Shown piece after piece: positions 23,354-31,704 of a stretch of DNA of 64,000 bases. The notes beneath the pieces were generated by a model that was given only the letters and a program-made list of their open reading frames with translations, ran no database searches and was not told where the DNA came from. This DNA is from Scleromatobacter sp039920745 (GTDB lineage Bacteria; Pseudomonadota; Gammaproteobacteria; Burkholderiales; Burkholderiaceae_C), in contig JBDSDD010000075.1 of NCBI GenBank assembly GCA_039920745.1, positions 67,615 to 131,614 on the forward strand. The letters run 5' to 3'. Each line of letters begins with the position of its first letter. Position 1 is the stretch's first letter. Both the position numbers and the translations under genes were made by a program.

Positions 23354-24955
23354 TCAGAATCGTTCGTCTTCGCGCAGGTAGCGCCACTGGCCCGCGGGCA
23401 GCTTGCCCAGCACCACGCTGCCGATGCGCACGCGCTTCAGGCCGGTGACTACCAAGCCGACGGCCTCGCACATGCGCCGGATCTGGCGCTTGCGGCCCTC
23501 GCGCAGCACGAAGCGCAACTGGTCCTCGTTGGCCCAGCTGACCTTGGCCGGACGCAGTTCCTTGCCGTCCAGCCACAGGCCGTGGCGCAGGCGGTCGAGG
23601 TCGTTGTCGGGAAACTGGCCGCCGCTCGGATACTCGACGCGAACCAGGTACTCCTTTTCGACGTCGGAGTCCTCGCCGATGAGGTGGCGTGCGATGCGGC
23701 CGTCCTGGGTCAGCACCAGCATGCCGGTGGAGTCGATGTCGAGGCGGCCGGCCGGCGCGATGCCGCGCGCGTGGCCCGGGTGCCAGCGCTCGCGTGACGG
23801 GTCCTCGGGCCAGTGGTTGGCCTGTGTCACGAGCACCGATGCGGGCTCGTAGCCGTCTTCGGCCTGGCCGCTGACGTAGCCGATCGGCTTGTGCAGCAGG
23901 ATGGTGACGCGGTGCGCCTGCTGCGTCTTGGCCTCTTCGTCGACCTCGATGACCTGGTGGGGGAACACGCGGGCGCCGAGCACGGCCATCTCGCCGTCCA
24001 CCTTCACCCAGCCCGCGGCGATCCAGTCGTCAGCCTCGCGACGCGACGCGATGCCGCGTTCGGCCAGCACCTTGGACAGGCGCTGGTCGTCGCGCTTGGG
24101 CGCGTTCGGATCGAAGGCCGGGCGCTGTGGTGCCGCGGCCTCGCGCGGCTCGTAGCGCGAGGCGTCGTCGCGCCGACGCGGCGGCGGGCCGCCTTGCGCC
24201 CCGCGGTTGTCGTCGCGCGGGCCGTTGTAGGCCGGTCGATCGCTCGCGGTGCCGCGCGGGCCGTCCTGGGCGCCGCGGTTGTCGTCACGCGGGCCGTTGT
24301 AGCGCGGGCGGTCGTTGGGGCCTTGCGGATATGTGGGGCCGCGGTCGCCGTACGGCGCACGCTGGCGGTCTGCGAAAGGCGCGCCGCCGCGATCGTTGCC
24401 GCGGGCTTGCGGGCCGCGGTCGTCGCGCGGCGGCCCGGGCGGGAAGCCGGTGGCACGGCGGTCGTCCTTGCGGAAAGGCGCGCGCGGCGCCTCGGAAACG
24501 GGGGGGCGCGCGTCCCGGAAATCGGGCCGCGGGGCTTGATCCTGGCGTGGGGCGGGGTTGGCGCGGCGCTCGCCGGGACGATCGGGACGCGGCGCGTCGC
24601 CGTGGGCGCGGCGCGGGCCGTCGCGGCGATCGCGCGAGTCGTCCTGGCGCGCACGCGGCGGGGCGGGCGGCGGGTCGGCGCGCCAGACGTTGCTGGGCGT
24701 GTCGCGGCGCGGCGCGGGCAGGTCCCGCAGGTCGGGGCGCTTGCCACGCGTGGCGGCGTGCTCGGTGGGCTTGCGCTCGTGCGGTCGCTGTTCCATCACG
24801 CGTTGGCCGACGTGCACCTTGTCGCGACCGGTGGCCTCGGGCTTGGGCGCGTCGGCGCGCGGCACGCGGCGCGGCGTGGCGGCCGTGTCTGCCGTGGCGG
24901 GCGTGGTCGGCGGCTTTTTCGGAGATTCCGGCGGCGGGGAGGAGGAGTCGGTCAT
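23354..24955 (-). CDS. RluF/RluB-family pseudouridine synthase with long charged N-terminal extension
   Basis: Of 533 residues, the last ~240 form an S4 RNA-binding domain (RLSKVLAERGIASRREADDW) and a catalytic domain with PAGRLDIDSTGMLVLTQDG, which contains the catalytic Asp of the GRLD motif, EKEYLVRVEYP and RKRQIRRMCEAVG. The EKEYLV and RQIRRMCE wording is closer to RluF (23S rRNA 2604) than to RluB. The first ~290 residues are rich in Arg, Pro, Asp and Gly, are probably disordered, and include two near-identical 24-residue repeats. Such tails are common in beta-proteobacterial homologues and may add RNA affinity (inference). It lies between mutL and miaA. Confidence 0.92.
   Translation of the reverse strand: MTDSSSPPPESPKKPPTTPATADTAATPRRVPRADAPKPEATGRDKVHVGQRVMEQRPHERKPTEHAATRGKRPDLRDLPAPRRDTPSNVWRADPPPAPPRARQDDSRDRRDGPRRAHGDAPRPDRPGERRANPAPRQDQAPRPDFRDARPPVSEAPRAPFRKDDRRATGFPPGPPRDDRGPQARGNDRGGAPFADRQRAPYGDRGPTYPQGPNDRPRYNGPRDDNRGAQDGPRGTASDRPAYNGPRDDNRGAQGGPPPRRRDDASRYEPREAAAPQRPAFDPNAPKRDDQRLSKVLAERGIASRREADDWIAAGWVKVDGEMAVLGARVFPHQVIEVDEEAKTQQAHRVTILLHKPIGYVSGQAEDGYEPASVLVTQANHWPEDPSRERWHPGHARGIAPAGRLDIDSTGMLVLTQDGRIARHLIGEDSDVEKEYLVRVEYPSGGQFPDNDLDRLRHGLWLDGKELRPAKVSWANEDQLRFVLREGRKRQIRRMCEAVGLVVTGLKRVRIGSVVLGKLPAGQWRYLREDERF
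24195..24302. repeat. Imperfect tandem repeat (72-bp period) in the pseudouridine synthase N-terminal tail
   Basis: Two near-identical ~36-bp segments start near 24195 and 24267. They encode YNGPRDDNRGAQ twice, 24 residues apart. The period is a multiple of three. Confidence 0.7.
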
Positions 24956-25007
24956 ATCGGGTTCAGCCGGAAAGAAGGTCAGTGGAAAAAAGGGAAAACA
25001 GTGGGAA

Positions 25008-26990
25008 TCAACGACCGCGCAGGAACAGCGCGTCGAGTTCCTTCATCGTCACCTGGCGCCACGTCGGGCGGCCATGGTTGCATTGGTCGGAGCGCTCGGT
25101 GGCTTCCATCTGGCGCAGCAGGCCGTTCATCTCCTCGAGCGTGAGGCGGCGGTTGGCGCGCACGGCGCCGTGGCAGGCCATCGAGGCGAGGACGTCGTCG
25201 CGGGCGCGCTGTACCAGGCTGCTGGCGTCGACTTCGGCGAGGTCGGCCAGCACCGAGCGCACGAGATCGACCGGATCGGCCTGCAGCAGCGCGGCGGGCA
25301 GGCTGCGCACGGCCAGCGTCGTCGGGCCCATGGCCGAGACGTCCAGGCCCAGCGTGCGCAGCGTCTCGGCGTGCGTCTCCACCAGCGCGTGCTCGGCGGG
25401 TGTGGCGGCGAACGTGGCGGGGATCAGCAGCGCCTGCGTGGGCATGTCGTACGTCGCGGCGCCAGTCTTCAGGCGCTCGTAGACGATGCGTTCGTGTGCG
25501 GCGTGCATGTCGATGACGACCAGGCCTTGCGCGTTCTCGGCCAGCACGTACACGCCCTGGATCTGCGCGATCGCGCGGCCCAGCGGCCAATCGCCGGCGT
25601 CGGCCTTGGCGAGGGGGGCCACGGCCTCGTCGTTGGCGTGCGTGCGCACCCAGGCGGGCGTCGGTTCGCGGGTCTCGAGGACGGCGGTGCCGCCGGCTTC
25701 GAGGACGCCGCCGGCAACGGCCGCCGGCGCGCTGGCGTCGCCGAACGCGCGCGCGAACAGCGATGCCGTGGTCGCGCCCGAGAGCGGGTCGCGCGTGTCG
25801 CTCGGGAGCGCCCACGGGCGCGCCGGTGCCAGGCCGGCGGCGTGCCAGCCGGGGGACGTGTTGCCGGAGCCCTTGCCGTTGAGGCGTTCGACCGCTGCCG
25901 CGGCTGCCGCGGCGAAACCGCCCGGCGTGCCGAACGACGTTCCGACCGCGCCGGTGCCGCCGTTCGCGCCCGCTGCCGTGGCGCCCGACGGGGCAAGCAC
26001 GTCCTCCACGGCGCGCTTGACGGCCTGGTGGATCGCCCCGGAGTCGCGGAAGCGCACTTCGATCTTGGTCGGGTGCACGTTGACGTCGACCCGCGCCGGG
26101 TCGATCTCGATGAACAGCACGTAGGCTGGCTGCTTCTGGCCGTGCAGCACGTCCTCGTAGGCGCTGCGCAGCGCGTGCGCGATCAGGCGGTCACGCACGT
26201 AGCGGCCGTTGACGTAGACGTACTGGTGGTCGCTGCGCGTGCGCGCCGCGGCGGGCAGGCCGACGCGGCCGTGGATCGCGATCGGGCCGATCTCGGCCTG
26301 CAGCGGGCGGCTGTTGGCGATGAAGTCCTCGCCCAGCACGTCGCGCACGCGCTGGGTCTCGTCATCACTGGCGCGCCACTGCTGCACCAGCTTGCCTTCG
26401 TGCCACACGGCGAAGCCGACGGTGGGGCGCACCAGCGCATGCCGGCGCACGGCCTCGATGCAATGGGCGAGCTCGGTGGAATCCGACTTGAGGAACTTGC
26501 GGCGTGCCGGCGTGCTGAAGAACAGCTCGCGCACTTCGACGGTGGTGCCCTGCGCGCGGGCGGCCGGCGTGAGCTCGCCCGAGCGCGCGTCCAGGCGCTG
26601 CGCGTGCGCGGCGCTGGCGGGGCGGCTGACCAGCGCCAACTCCGACACCGACGCGATGGCGGCGAGCGCCTCGCCGCGAAAACCCATCGTCGTGACCGAT
26701 TCCAGGTCGTCGAGCGAGCGGATCTTGCTGGTGGCGTGGCGCTTGAGGGCCAGCGGCAGTTCGGCGGGCTCGATGCCGTTGCCGTCGTCCTCGATCAGGA
26801 TGGCGCGCACGCCGCCTGCCACCAGACGGACACCGATCTGCGACGACCCGGCGTCGAGCGCGTTGTCGACCAGTTCGCGCACCACGGAGGCCGGACGTTC
26901 GACGACCTCGCCCGCGGCGATCTGGCTGACCAGTTCGTCGGGTAGTTCACGGATCGTGCGGCGCTCGGATGGCGCTATCTGGAGACTCAT
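25008..26990 (-). CDS. mutL: DNA mismatch repair protein MutL
   Basis: The 660-residue protein has the GHKL ATPase at the N-terminus (IAAGEVVERPASVVRELVDN, DAGSSQIGVRLV, DDGNGI, ATSKI, GFRGEALAAIASV), a Pro/Gly/Ala-rich linker (about 340-450) and a C-terminal dimerisation domain. That domain contains DMHAAHERIVYE, matching the DQHA(x)2E(x)4E metal-binding endonuclease motif with Met for Gln, plus ACHGAVRA and CNHGRP. This fits nicking MutL of organisms without MutH. mutS lies in the same window at 60680-63358. The start is divergent from dedA, with only 38 bases between start codons. Confidence 0.97.
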   Translation of the reverse strand: MSLQIAPSERRTIRELPDELVSQIAAGEVVERPASVVRELVDNALDAGSSQIGVRLVAGGVRAILIEDDGNGIEPAELPLALKRHATSKIRSLDDLESVTTMGFRGEALAAIASVSELALVSRPASAAHAQRLDARSGELTPAARAQGTTVEVRELFFSTPARRKFLKSDSTELAHCIEAVRRHALVRPTVGFAVWHEGKLVQQWRASDDETQRVRDVLGEDFIANSRPLQAEIGPIAIHGRVGLPAAARTRSDHQYVYVNGRYVRDRLIAHALRSAYEDVLHGQKQPAYVLFIEIDPARVDVNVHPTKIEVRFRDSGAIHQAVKRAVEDVLAPSGATAAGANGGTGAVGTSFGTPGGFAAAAAAAVERLNGKGSGNTSPGWHAAGLAPARPWALPSDTRDPLSGATTASLFARAFGDASAPAAVAGGVLEAGGTAVLETREPTPAWVRTHANDEAVAPLAKADAGDWPLGRAIAQIQGVYVLAENAQGLVVIDMHAAHERIVYERLKTGAATYDMPTQALLIPATFAATPAEHALVETHAETLRTLGLDVSAMGPTTLAVRSLPAALLQADPVDLVRSVLADLAEVDASSLVQRARDDVLASMACHGAVRANRRLTLEEMNGLLRQMEATERSDQCNHGRPTWRQVTMKELDALFLRGR

Positions 26991-27028
26991 CCCCGTATTG
27001 TAGGAACCCCCGACGATAATCGGCGCCC

Positions 27029-27673
27029 ATGGACTCCTTGATCCCCTTGTTTCAGCATCTTCTTCACGCCGATCAGTACCTGGCGGCGTTCGTGGCCAGC
27101 AACGGCACGTGGGTGTACGCGATCCTCTTCACGGTCATCTTCGTCGAGACCGGCCTCGTCGTGATGCCCTTCCTGCCCGGCGATTCCCTGCTCTTCCTGG
27201 TCGGCGGCCTGGCGGCCACCGGCGCGCTCGACATCTGGATGGCCCTGGGCGTGATGCTGGCGGCGGCGGTGCTGGGCAACCAGACCAACTACACGATCGG
27301 CCGCTGGATCGGGCCGCGCGTCTTCCATTGGGAGAACTCGCGCTGGTTCAACAAGGAAGGCTTCGACAAGTCGCACGCGTTCTTCGAGAAGTACGGCGGC
27401 GTCGCGCTGATCGCTGGCCGCTTCATGCCCTTCGTGCGGACGTTCGCGCCCTTCGTCGCCGGCGTCACCCTGATGACCCGCCGCCGCTTCACGCTCTTCG
27501 ACGTCACCGGCGCCGTGGCCTGGATCGGCAGCGTCACGCTGCTGGGCTTCGCGATCGGCAACGTGCCGTGGGTCAAGAGCCACCTGCAGTGGATTTTCCT
27601 GGCGATGATCATCATCCCGGGAGTGTTGGCGTTGATCGGGATCTTGCGCAAGAAGAAGCAGCCGGCGGTTTGA
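27029..27673 (+). CDS. DedA-family membrane protein
   Basis: The 214-residue protein has about five hydrophobic segments. FVETGLVVMPFLPGDSLLF and RFMPFVRTFAPFVAGVTLM are the two conserved DedA/SNARE-associated domain signatures with the re-entrant-loop Gly, Arg and Pro residues. DedA proteins act in membrane phospholipid or undecaprenyl-phosphate flipping and in envelope homeostasis. It is divergent from mutL with a 38-base gap. A -10-like GATAAT lies 10 bases before the ATG, so the mRNA leader may be very short. It is convergent with the transglutaminase-like gene, with a GC palindrome at 27684-27697 between them. Confidence 0.93.
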   Translation: MDSLIPLFQHLLHADQYLAAFVASNGTWVYAILFTVIFVETGLVVMPFLPGDSLLFLVGGLAATGALDIWMALGVMLAAAVLGNQTNYTIGRWIGPRVFHWENSRWFNKEGFDKSHAFFEKYGGVALIAGRFMPFVRTFAPFVAGVTLMTRRRFTLFDVTGAVAWIGSVTLLGFAIGNVPWVKSHLQWIFLAMIIIPGVLALIGILRKKKQPAV

Positions 27674-27698
27674 GCGGTGGCGGGCGAGCGCGCTCGCG

Positions 27699-28526
27699 TC
27701 AAACGGGCTTCGGCTCTCCGTCCGGCAAGGGAGGAGGCACGCCAGCCGTGTGCAGTTCGACCCGCACCACCAGCCGATCGGTGACCAGTTCGCCGTAGTT
27801 GGACAGGAACGCCACGTCCGCCGCGTCGCGGCCGTAGGCCACGACGATGCGGCCGCCGCGCGGCGCCTCCTGCGTGGCGTCGAAGGTGTACCAGCGTCCA
27901 CCGACGAAGGCCTCGAACCAGGCGTGCATGTCCATCGGGTCGAGTTCGTGGAGATAGCCCACCACCATGCGCGCCGGGATCTGCAGCGCGCGGCACAGCG
28001 CGATGCCGACGTGCGCGAAGTCGCGGTACACGCCGGCGCGCTGGTCCAAGGTGTCGAGCGCATCGGTCGCCGCATCGCTGACGCCGTAGCGGTAGGTCAG
28101 GTTTTCATGGATCCAGGCCCGGATGGCCTCGACCTGCGCATAGCCCGGCGCCATGCCGGCGACCAGTCGTCGGGCCTGGTCCTCCATCCGGTCGCTGGGG
28201 CAATAGCGGCTCTGCAGCAGGAACTGCAACGCGGCGTCGGGCACCTGGTCGATCGGGGTGCAGGGCGCGGTCGGATCGACGGCGATGGACGCCTCGGTGT
28301 CGACGACCACGTCGACGCGGATCCGCATGCGTCCCTTGGGCACGACGAAGCGTTGGCACAGGTTGCCGAAGCCGTCGACGTACTCGGTCGAGGGGACGTG
28401 CGGCTCGAAGTAGTAGGCCTCGCTGGCAAGCCATTGGGCGAGGCCACTGCTCGGTCGCAGCATGGCGACGGTCGGGCAGTCCTCCGGTACCGACACCTCG
28501 ATGTCGCACATGGCCTTGAGTCGCAT
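27699..28526 (-). CDS. Transglutaminase-like protein with Tyr in place of the catalytic Cys
   Basis: The 275-residue product matches the bacterial transglutaminase-like family throughout: SRYCPSDRMEDQARRLV, AIRAWIHENLTYRYG, AHVGIALCRALQIPARMVVGY, DMHAWFEAFVGGRWYTFDAT and GRDAADVAFLSNYG. In this family the block before AHVGIAL normally reads GVCRDF with the nucleophilic Cys; here it is GVYRDF, and the codon is TAC. The His (DMHAW) and Asp (FDAT) of the triad remain. It is therefore likely inactive as a cysteine protease or transglutaminase. The ATG at 28526 starts a conserved strand region; the longer open frame upstream is not supported. Confidence 0.9.
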   Translation of the reverse strand: MRLKAMCDIEVSVPEDCPTVAMLRPSSGLAQWLASEAYYFEPHVPSTEYVDGFGNLCQRFVVPKGRMRIRVDVVVDTEASIAVDPTAPCTPIDQVPDAALQFLLQSRYCPSDRMEDQARRLVAGMAPGYAQVEAIRAWIHENLTYRYGVSDAATDALDTLDQRAGVYRDFAHVGIALCRALQIPARMVVGYLHELDPMDMHAWFEAFVGGRWYTFDATQEAPRGGRIVVAYGRDAADVAFLSNYGELVTDRLVVRVELHTAGVPPPLPDGEPKPV

Positions 28527-28736
28527 CGGTTGGCTTTCAGGGAGCGTGGGGTGCGGCGCAGGTGGCAAGCGCGGCGCCTGCTCGACGCGCCGCGGCCACT
28601 GGCTTGGCTCGCGCATTCGGGGCTCGCGTTGTCGCATCCGTGCAAGGCGCCGCAGCCTGGGTCCCGACGCCCGGTGTGGGCCAGGCCGGGGGCGGGTTAT
28701 GCTCGGCGCCCCATCGACTCGCTGGCTGGCCCCCTC

Positions 28737-29717
28737 ATGCCGATTGCCGCCCGCATTGTCCTGTTGTCAGCCGCTTGCCTGCTTGTCGTGTCGGCCGCGG
28801 GCGCGGCGCCATCCTCCGAGCGCGAACTGGAGGCACCCGGGCCCGTCGGGCCACTGAAGGGCAGCCTGGTCATGCCGACGGCGGCGCCGAGCGCGGCCGT
28901 CCTCATCATCCCGGGCTCCGGCCCGACCGACCGCAACGGCAACAGCCCGGTGGGCGTCAAGGCATCGACCTATCGGCTGCTGGCCGAGGGGCTCGCGGCA
29001 AAGGGGATCGCGACGTTGCGAGTCGACAAGCGCGGCATGTTCGGCAGCGCGGCCGCGGTGAAGGATCCCAACTCGGCGACGTTCGCCAGCTACGGCGAGG
29101 ACGTGAAGGCGTGGGTGTCCGTGCTGCGCAAGGCGACGGGCGTGCCCTGCGTGTGGGTGCTGGGGCACAGCGAGGGCGGCCTGGTGGCGCTGACGTCGGC
29201 CAAGGACGTGCCGGACGAATGTGGCCTGTTGCTGGTGTCGGCTCCCGGCAGGCGCATGGCCGACATCCTGCGCACCCAGCTCAAGGAAAACCCCGCCAAC
29301 GAACCCTTGCTGGTGCACGCGCTGCCGGCCATCGCAGCGCTGGAGCAGGGTCGCCACGTGGAAACCCAGGGCATGCCGCCGGCGCTCATGGGCCTGTTCC
29401 GTCCGGCCGTTCAGGATTTCCTGATCAGCATGCTCTCTCTCGACCCGCCTCGTCTTGTCGCGGGCGTCGACAAGCCCGTGCTGATCCTGCAGGGCCAACG
29501 CGACATCCAGGTCACCGAGGCCGATGCGCGCCTGCTCAAGCAAGGCGATCCGCGCGCGACGCTGGTGCTGCTGCCAGCGGTCAACCACGTGCTCAAGACG
29601 GTGCCCTCGGACGACCGCCAGGCCAACCTCGCGACCTACGCCGATCCGGCGCTGCCGCTCGCGCCTGGCGTGGTCGACGCCATCGCCGACTTCATCGCCA
29701 AGCACAAGGCAGGGTAG
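28737..29717 (+). CDS. Exported alpha/beta hydrolase
   Basis: The 326-residue product has a signal peptide (IVLLSAACLLVVSAAGAA), the oxyanion-loop region LIIPGSGPTDRNGNSP, the nucleophile elbow GHSEGG, an acid in GQRDIQV and a His in VNHVLK, completing a Ser-Asp-His triad. GSGPTDRNGNSP is typical of a family of periplasmic serine hydrolases/esterases related to YqiD/FrsA-type proteins. The substrate is unknown. The gene stands alone on the plus strand, divergent from the transglutaminase-like gene and convergent with amiC. Confidence 0.88.
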   Translation: MPIAARIVLLSAACLLVVSAAGAAPSSERELEAPGPVGPLKGSLVMPTAAPSAAVLIIPGSGPTDRNGNSPVGVKASTYRLLAEGLAAKGIATLRVDKRGMFGSAAAVKDPNSATFASYGEDVKAWVSVLRKATGVPCVWVLGHSEGGLVALTSAKDVPDECGLLLVSAPGRRMADILRTQLKENPANEPLLVHALPAIAALEQGRHVETQGMPPALMGLFRPAVQDFLISMLSLDPPRLVAGVDKPVLILQGQRDIQVTEADARLLKQGDPRATLVLLPAVNHVLKTVPSDDRQANLATYADPALPLAPGVVDAIADFIAKHKAG

Positions 29718-29776
29718 TTCGCGGACTCGCTCGCCGGCCCGCGCCGCACGCGGGTGGGTGTCGTCCGGCGTCCAGC

Positions 29777-31201
29777 CTACAGGTCGCGATGCCGCGCGAT
29801 CGGCGGGTTCTTGGCGAAGTAGCGGTCGATGCCGGTGAAAAGCGCCTCGACCAGTTGGTGCCGGTAGTCGGGGTCGCGCAGCTTGTCCTCTTCCTGCGGG
29901 TTCGAGATGAACGCCGTCTCGACCAGGATCGAGGGAATCGCCGGCGCCTTCAGCACCGCGAAGCTGGCCTGCTCGACCTGGCCGCGGTGCAGCCGGCCGA
30001 CCTTGCCCATGCGCGACAGCACCTCGCCGCCGAGGCGGATGCTGTCCTTGATCTGGGCGGTGGTGCTCATGTCGAGCAGCGCGCGCATCACCTGGGCGTC
30101 CTTGACCTTCACGCTGACCCCGCCGACGGAGTCGGACGCGTTCTCGCGGTTGGCCATCCAGCGCGCCGCGGCGCTCGACGCGCCGCCCTGGCTCAGTGCG
30201 AACACCGACGCGCCGCGCGCCTCGGGCGTGAAGAACGCATCGGCGTGGATCGAGACGAACAGGTCGGCCTGCACGCGCTCGGCCTTCTTCACGCGCTCGC
30301 CGAGCGGCACGAAGAAGTCGGAGTCGCGCGTCATCAGCACGCGCACGCCGGCCTTCGCGTTCAGGCGTTCGCGCAACTGGAGCGCGATGGCCAGGACGAC
30401 GTCCTTCTCCTTCAGGCCGGTGGGCCCGATCGCGCCGGGATCCTCGCCACCGTGGCCGGGATCGATCGCGATGACCAGCAGGCGATCGACCTTGTGCTTT
30501 TCCTCGGGCGTCAACGGGCGGGCGTTGAAGGGGGCCTGGATCTCCATCGCGGAGGTGTCGATGCCGCCACTGCCGCGCATCGCCGCCGTGCCGGCGTCCG
30601 CCACGCGCGGGGCCGCGTTGGCGACGGGGGCGGGCAGGCCGGTGATCGTGGTGCTCGGCGCCACCGGGGCGCTGGCGCCCGCCGGAATCTTGCCGATGAA
30701 CTCGCCGAGCGCGTCCTGCACCGCTTGCGCCGCCTGCTGTTCGGCCCGCTCCTTGCCGCTGAGCAGCGCGAGCAACGGATCCTGGGCCTTGAGCGGGAAG
30801 AGGTCGAACACGAGTCGGTGCTGGTACGCGGCCACCGGTGCCAGCATGAACTGCTGCGGCGCCACGCCTTGCTTCAGGTCGAGCACCAGGCGCACGACGC
30901 GCGGCTGGTTCTGGCCGACGCGCACGCCGGCGATGAACGGGTCGTCGGAGCGCACCTTGCCGACCATGTCGCGCAGCGCGGGGCTGAGCTCGAGGTTGTC
31001 GATGTCGACGACCAGGCGGTACGGGTTGTCGGCGACGAAGTTGCGAGCCACCAGCGGCTGGTCGGACTCGATGGTGACGCGCGTGTAGTCGGCCGCGGGC
31101 CAGATGCGGACGGCGACGATGCTGGCGCCATACAAGAGGTCGGTGGCGCCCAGGCACAGCACGAGGCTGCCACCGCGCATCAACACGTCTCTTCGCTTCA
31201 T
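29777..31201 (-). CDS. amiC: N-acetylmuramoyl-L-alanine amidase (AmiC type)
   Basis: The 474-residue protein begins MKRRDVLMRGGSLVLCLG, a twin-arginine-like signal, so export is probably by Tat. An AMIN domain (about 30-150) targets it to the septum. The Amidase_3 domain (about 245-460) has IDPGHGGEDPGAIG, SIHADAF and ILVETAFISNP, which supply the zinc ligands and catalytic Glu. It cleaves the amide between MurNAc and L-Ala during daughter-cell separation. Its ATG overlaps the tsaE stop by four bases, as is usual in beta-proteobacteria. Confidence 0.95.
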   Translation of the reverse strand: MKRRDVLMRGGSLVLCLGATDLLYGASIVAVRIWPAADYTRVTIESDQPLVARNFVADNPYRLVVDIDNLELSPALRDMVGKVRSDDPFIAGVRVGQNQPRVVRLVLDLKQGVAPQQFMLAPVAAYQHRLVFDLFPLKAQDPLLALLSGKERAEQQAAQAVQDALGEFIGKIPAGASAPVAPSTTITGLPAPVANAAPRVADAGTAAMRGSGGIDTSAMEIQAPFNARPLTPEEKHKVDRLLVIAIDPGHGGEDPGAIGPTGLKEKDVVLAIALQLRERLNAKAGVRVLMTRDSDFFVPLGERVKKAERVQADLFVSIHADAFFTPEARGASVFALSQGGASSAAARWMANRENASDSVGGVSVKVKDAQVMRALLDMSTTAQIKDSIRLGGEVLSRMGKVGRLHRGQVEQASFAVLKAPAIPSILVETAFISNPQEEDKLRDPDYRHQLVEALFTGIDRYFAKNPPIARHRDL

Positions 31202-31704
31202 GAACGAAGATTGTCGAGCAATTGCAGCCCGATGGGTGTCATTGCGTCGAATCGGACGCCTCGAATCGTGTCGTCGTGTGGCGTGAGCGTCACGCGCAGG
31301 TCGGGCACGGGCAGCAGCGGCTCGGCCTTCTCGGCCCATTCGACCAGCTTCAGCCCGGCCGCGCCAAACAGGTCTCGCAGGCCCGCGTCCTCCCATTCCT
31401 GCGGGTCGTCGAAGCGGTAGAAGTCGAAGTGCGAGATGGGCAGGTGGTCGAGCTCGTAGGTCTCGACGATGGCGTAGGTCGGGCTCTTGATGCGGCCTTC
31501 GACGCCCAGCGCGTGCAGCAGGTGGCGCACGAACGTGGTCTTGCCCGCGCCCAGCGGCCCCTCGAGCTCGACGAAGGCGTCGCGCAGCGCTGCGGCACGG
31601 CGAAAGCCCAGCGCGAGTCGGCCCGCATCACGCGCGCACGCGAGCTCGTCGGCCCAGGTAGCCTGCGATGTTCCTAGAATCGGCGGATGTTGCAACTGCG
31701 TCAT
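31198..31704 (-). CDS. tsaE: tRNA threonylcarbamoyladenosine biosynthesis ATPase TsaE
   Basis: The 168-residue protein has Walker A GPLGAGKTTF, then RIKSPTYAIVETYE, HFDFYRF and LVEWAEKAE, all characteristic of TsaE (YjeE), the ATPase that works with TsaB-TsaD in making t6A37 of tRNAs. It is coupled to amiC by a four-base overlap. The ATG at 31704 makes its 5' end overlap the 5' end of divergent queG by 18 bases; a downstream non-ATG start is possible. Confidence 0.95.
   Translation of the reverse strand: MTQLQHPPILGTSQATWADELACARDAGRLALGFRRAAALRDAFVELEGPLGAGKTTFVRHLLHALGVEGRIKSPTYAIVETYELDHLPISHFDFYRFDDPQEWEDAGLRDLFGAAGLKLVEWAEKAEPLLPVPDLRVTLTPHDDTIRGVRFDAMTPIGLQLLDNLRS

Noticed and set aside
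27684..27697. 14-bp palindrome GCGAGCGCGCTCGC between dedA and the transglutaminase-like gene as a terminator
   Set aside because: No T-run on either side; could be a weak bidirectional pause site but not supported.
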